From the NCBI GenBank assembly GCA_964545245.1, contig CAZJFC010000029.1:1-24635 (forward strand): a DNA stretch of 24,635 bases, given 5' to 3'. Under the pieces are notes generated by a model. That model saw only the letters and a list, made by a program, of their open reading frames with translations. It searched no databases and was not told the DNA's origin. The stretch comes from CAZJFC01 sp964545245. GTDB taxonomy: Bacteria > Pseudomonadota > Alphaproteobacteria > Rickettsiales > 21-14-0-20-44-7. Made by a program: the position numbers and the translations under genes. Numbering within the stretch: the first letter of the stretch is position 1; every line of letters starts with the position of its first letter. Of the stretch, positions 23,642 through 24,635 are shown in pieces.

Positions 23642-24127
23642 TTACTTCAGGGAGTTAAGTTGTTTCGTTTTGAATCGGTAAACGTGGGTGAGCATTCGCA
23701 GCCACGCATCAGAAAGCGGTTGTTCCACCACGCGCCCAGCACTGGAATTGCAATGGATCAGTCCCGTGCCGCCGGTTGGGTATTCCGTCAGCAAACCCAC
23801 ATGCTGCGGATCGCGGAAAGTGCGGAATAGCAGCACATCGCCTTGCGTCATTTTTTCTTCCGGCACTTCGCGTAAATGCCGCTGGATAGCGCCCACCAGC
23901 CGCCCGCGCTCAGGGTACATGGAGTAATTGAACTCGTCATGCCGTGAGAGCGGATTGCCTTCGCCATCCTGCAAGCCCAGCTCGTCAATCACGCCGATAA
24001 TCAGGCCGATACAATCCACACCGCCAGCGCCAGCCTTGGATTTCTTCAAGCGCCCTTGATGATGATACTTCGTGCCGAGCCATGTGCGGGCTTGCGCTAC
24101 GATCTGTTGTTTCGTGACTTTACTCAT
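23642..24127 (-). CDS. NlpC/P60-family tail peptidase
   Basis: This 161-aa cysteine peptidase corresponds to ORFg14 of the gene transfer agent. The catalytic Cys is in GGVDCIGLI, the His in DPQHVGLL, and a third polar residue may be the His in LIHCNS. Such proteins sit at the tail tip and cut peptidoglycan cross-bridges during DNA entry. Its start overlaps the end of the DUF2163 gene by 8 nt, and the TIM-barrel gene follows after 4 nt, giving the standard GTA tail-tip order. Confidence 0.92.
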   Translation of the reverse strand: MSKVTKQQIVAQARTWLGTKYHHQGRLKKSKAGAGGVDCIGLIIGVIDELGLQDGEGNPLSRHDEFNYSMYPERGRLVGAIQRHLREVPEEKMTQGDVLLFRTFRDPQHVGLLTEYPTGGTGLIHCNSSAGRVVEQPLSDAWLRMLTHVYRFKTKQLNSLK

Positions 24128-24635
24128 TGCGGTTTCCCTTGCTCATGGTTCCCGCCGTAGTGAGCAATGCGTCCACGCCGGGAACATACGGCTCGCCACG
24201 GAAATTAAGGATGTTGCTGAATTTGCCCTGACAGGTTTCGTGGGTCTTGTCGCACCCGGCGATGATCTTGAATTCGTCACCCACCTGAATGGATTTTCCC
24301 ATCGGCAGCGCCAGCACCACCTGCGCGGAAGCGAATTCCTTCACCTCCATGCGCCGCCCGTCATTATTTCCGGATGTCCATTCCACTTCGCCGCCGGTGA
24401 ACCAGCCAGCCGCCTGTGTGAGTGCGGAGGCCTTGAAGGTCTGGTTATTCACTACTTCGGTGATCGTGGTGGTGACGGTGAAGCTGGCCAGCGCCACCTT
24501 GCAGCGGCTATCGCCCAGCACGGCGCGGCAAGAAGGCGAATAGACCTCGCCGATGGTCTGGCTTAAATGCTGCGTGAGGCCGCGCACTTCGGCATGGAAC
24601 ATCTGCGCGTTTAGCGTCACTTCACCCAGCCGCCC
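24120..24635 (-). CDS. DUF2163 / phage BR0599-type tail protein, N-terminus cut by the window
   Basis: About 170 C-terminal residues are present and the frame is open to the window edge. FHAEVRGLTQHL and YSPSCRAVLGDSRCKV are the conserved core of DUF2163 and its C-terminal BR0599 domain; further Cys occur in the motif GCDKTHETCQGKF. This matches ORFg13 of the gene transfer agent, a hub-type tail protein usually near 290 residues, so roughly the first 120 residues lie outside. A GTG at 24620 is internal and not the true start. Confidence 0.88.
   Translation of the reverse strand, partial: GRLGEVTLNAQMFHAEVRGLTQHLSQTIGEVYSPSCRAVLGDSRCKVALASFTVTTTITEVVNNQTFKASALTQAAGWFTGGEVEWTSGNNDGRRMEVKEFASAQVVLALPMGKSIQVGDEFKIIAGCDKTHETCQGKFSNILNFRGEPYVPGVDALLTTAGTMSKGNRNE

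Larger units (their letters stand above)
235..24635. mobile_element. Prophage integrated at tRNA-Ala in the rRNA spacer (partial; right end outside the window)
   Basis: The element begins at the tRNA-Ala 3' end with a serine integrase. It continues with replication and control genes, an opposite-strand defence-like cargo operon, lysis genes, and a GTA-like tail tip. Phage-type genes are all on the minus strand and the cargo is on the plus strand. Head, portal and terminase genes are not in the window and would be expected further right, because tail genes are transcribed from that side. The left boundary is placed at the CCA end and may lie a few tens of bases inside the tRNA. Confidence 0.85.

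Noticed and set aside
22360..23658. 432-aa open frame on the plus strand
   Set aside because: It is antisense to the GTA-like TIM-barrel gene; the His/Arg-rich translation is typical of a shadow frame.

Overview
The window looks like one end of a prophage in an alphaproteobacterium. It starts inside tRNA-Ile(GAU), followed by tRNA-Ala(UGC), the pair that normally sits in the 16S-23S rRNA spacer. Where the 23S gene would be expected there is instead a large serine recombinase whose reading frame runs antisense into the 3' part of tRNA-Ala. The far right carries a gene-transfer-agent-like (GTA-like) tail module and a DUF2793 protein, which are typical of alphaproteobacterial phages. The other end of the element lies outside the window.

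Layout. 1-234: two tRNAs. 197-5078 (minus strand): serine integrase, a 74-aa protein, a DUF6362-like protein, a replication-initiator-like protein with a DnaA-N-like C-terminal domain, a 114-aa protein, a G-rich 256-nt gap with a terminator, and a 264-aa protein with a possible C-terminal winged helix. 5079-5334: divergent control region. 5335-17824 (plus strand): a six-gene operon encoding a small excisionase-type HTH protein, an SNF2 helicase with a C-terminal DUF3883 domain, a DUF1156 DNA methyltransferase, a DUF499 ATPase, a PD-(D/E)XK nuclease-like protein with DUF4297/Cap4-type motifs, and a HerA-type ATPase. 17817-24635 (minus strand): lysis genes (overlapping Rz/Rz1-like spanin pair, a P5-like lytic protein with a membrane tail, a holin-like protein), a DUF2793 protein, and the tail tip (GTA TIM-barrel/host-specificity protein, NlpC/P60 peptidase, DUF2163 protein cut by the window edge).

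The plus-strand operon is the most interesting part. It reads against the prophage genes and sits between their control and lysis ends, a usual place for cargo. Methyltransferase, SNF2 helicase and large AAA ATPase together recall BREX and class 1 DISARM, but no PglZ, BrxL, DrmA, DrmB or DrmC is present. The last two genes form a nuclease plus HerA pair of the kind known as a stand-alone antiphage system. I infer a composite modification-based defence operon. Base composition changes sharply inside the methyltransferase gene and between the early and late genes, suggesting assembly by module exchange.

A second notable signal is in the replication-initiator gene: two short tandem-repeat arrays with 10-nt and about 7-nt periods lie in its linker-coding segment and are not explained by the protein. 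They look like iterons and an unwinding region of an origin inside the initiator gene, as in phage lambda gene O.
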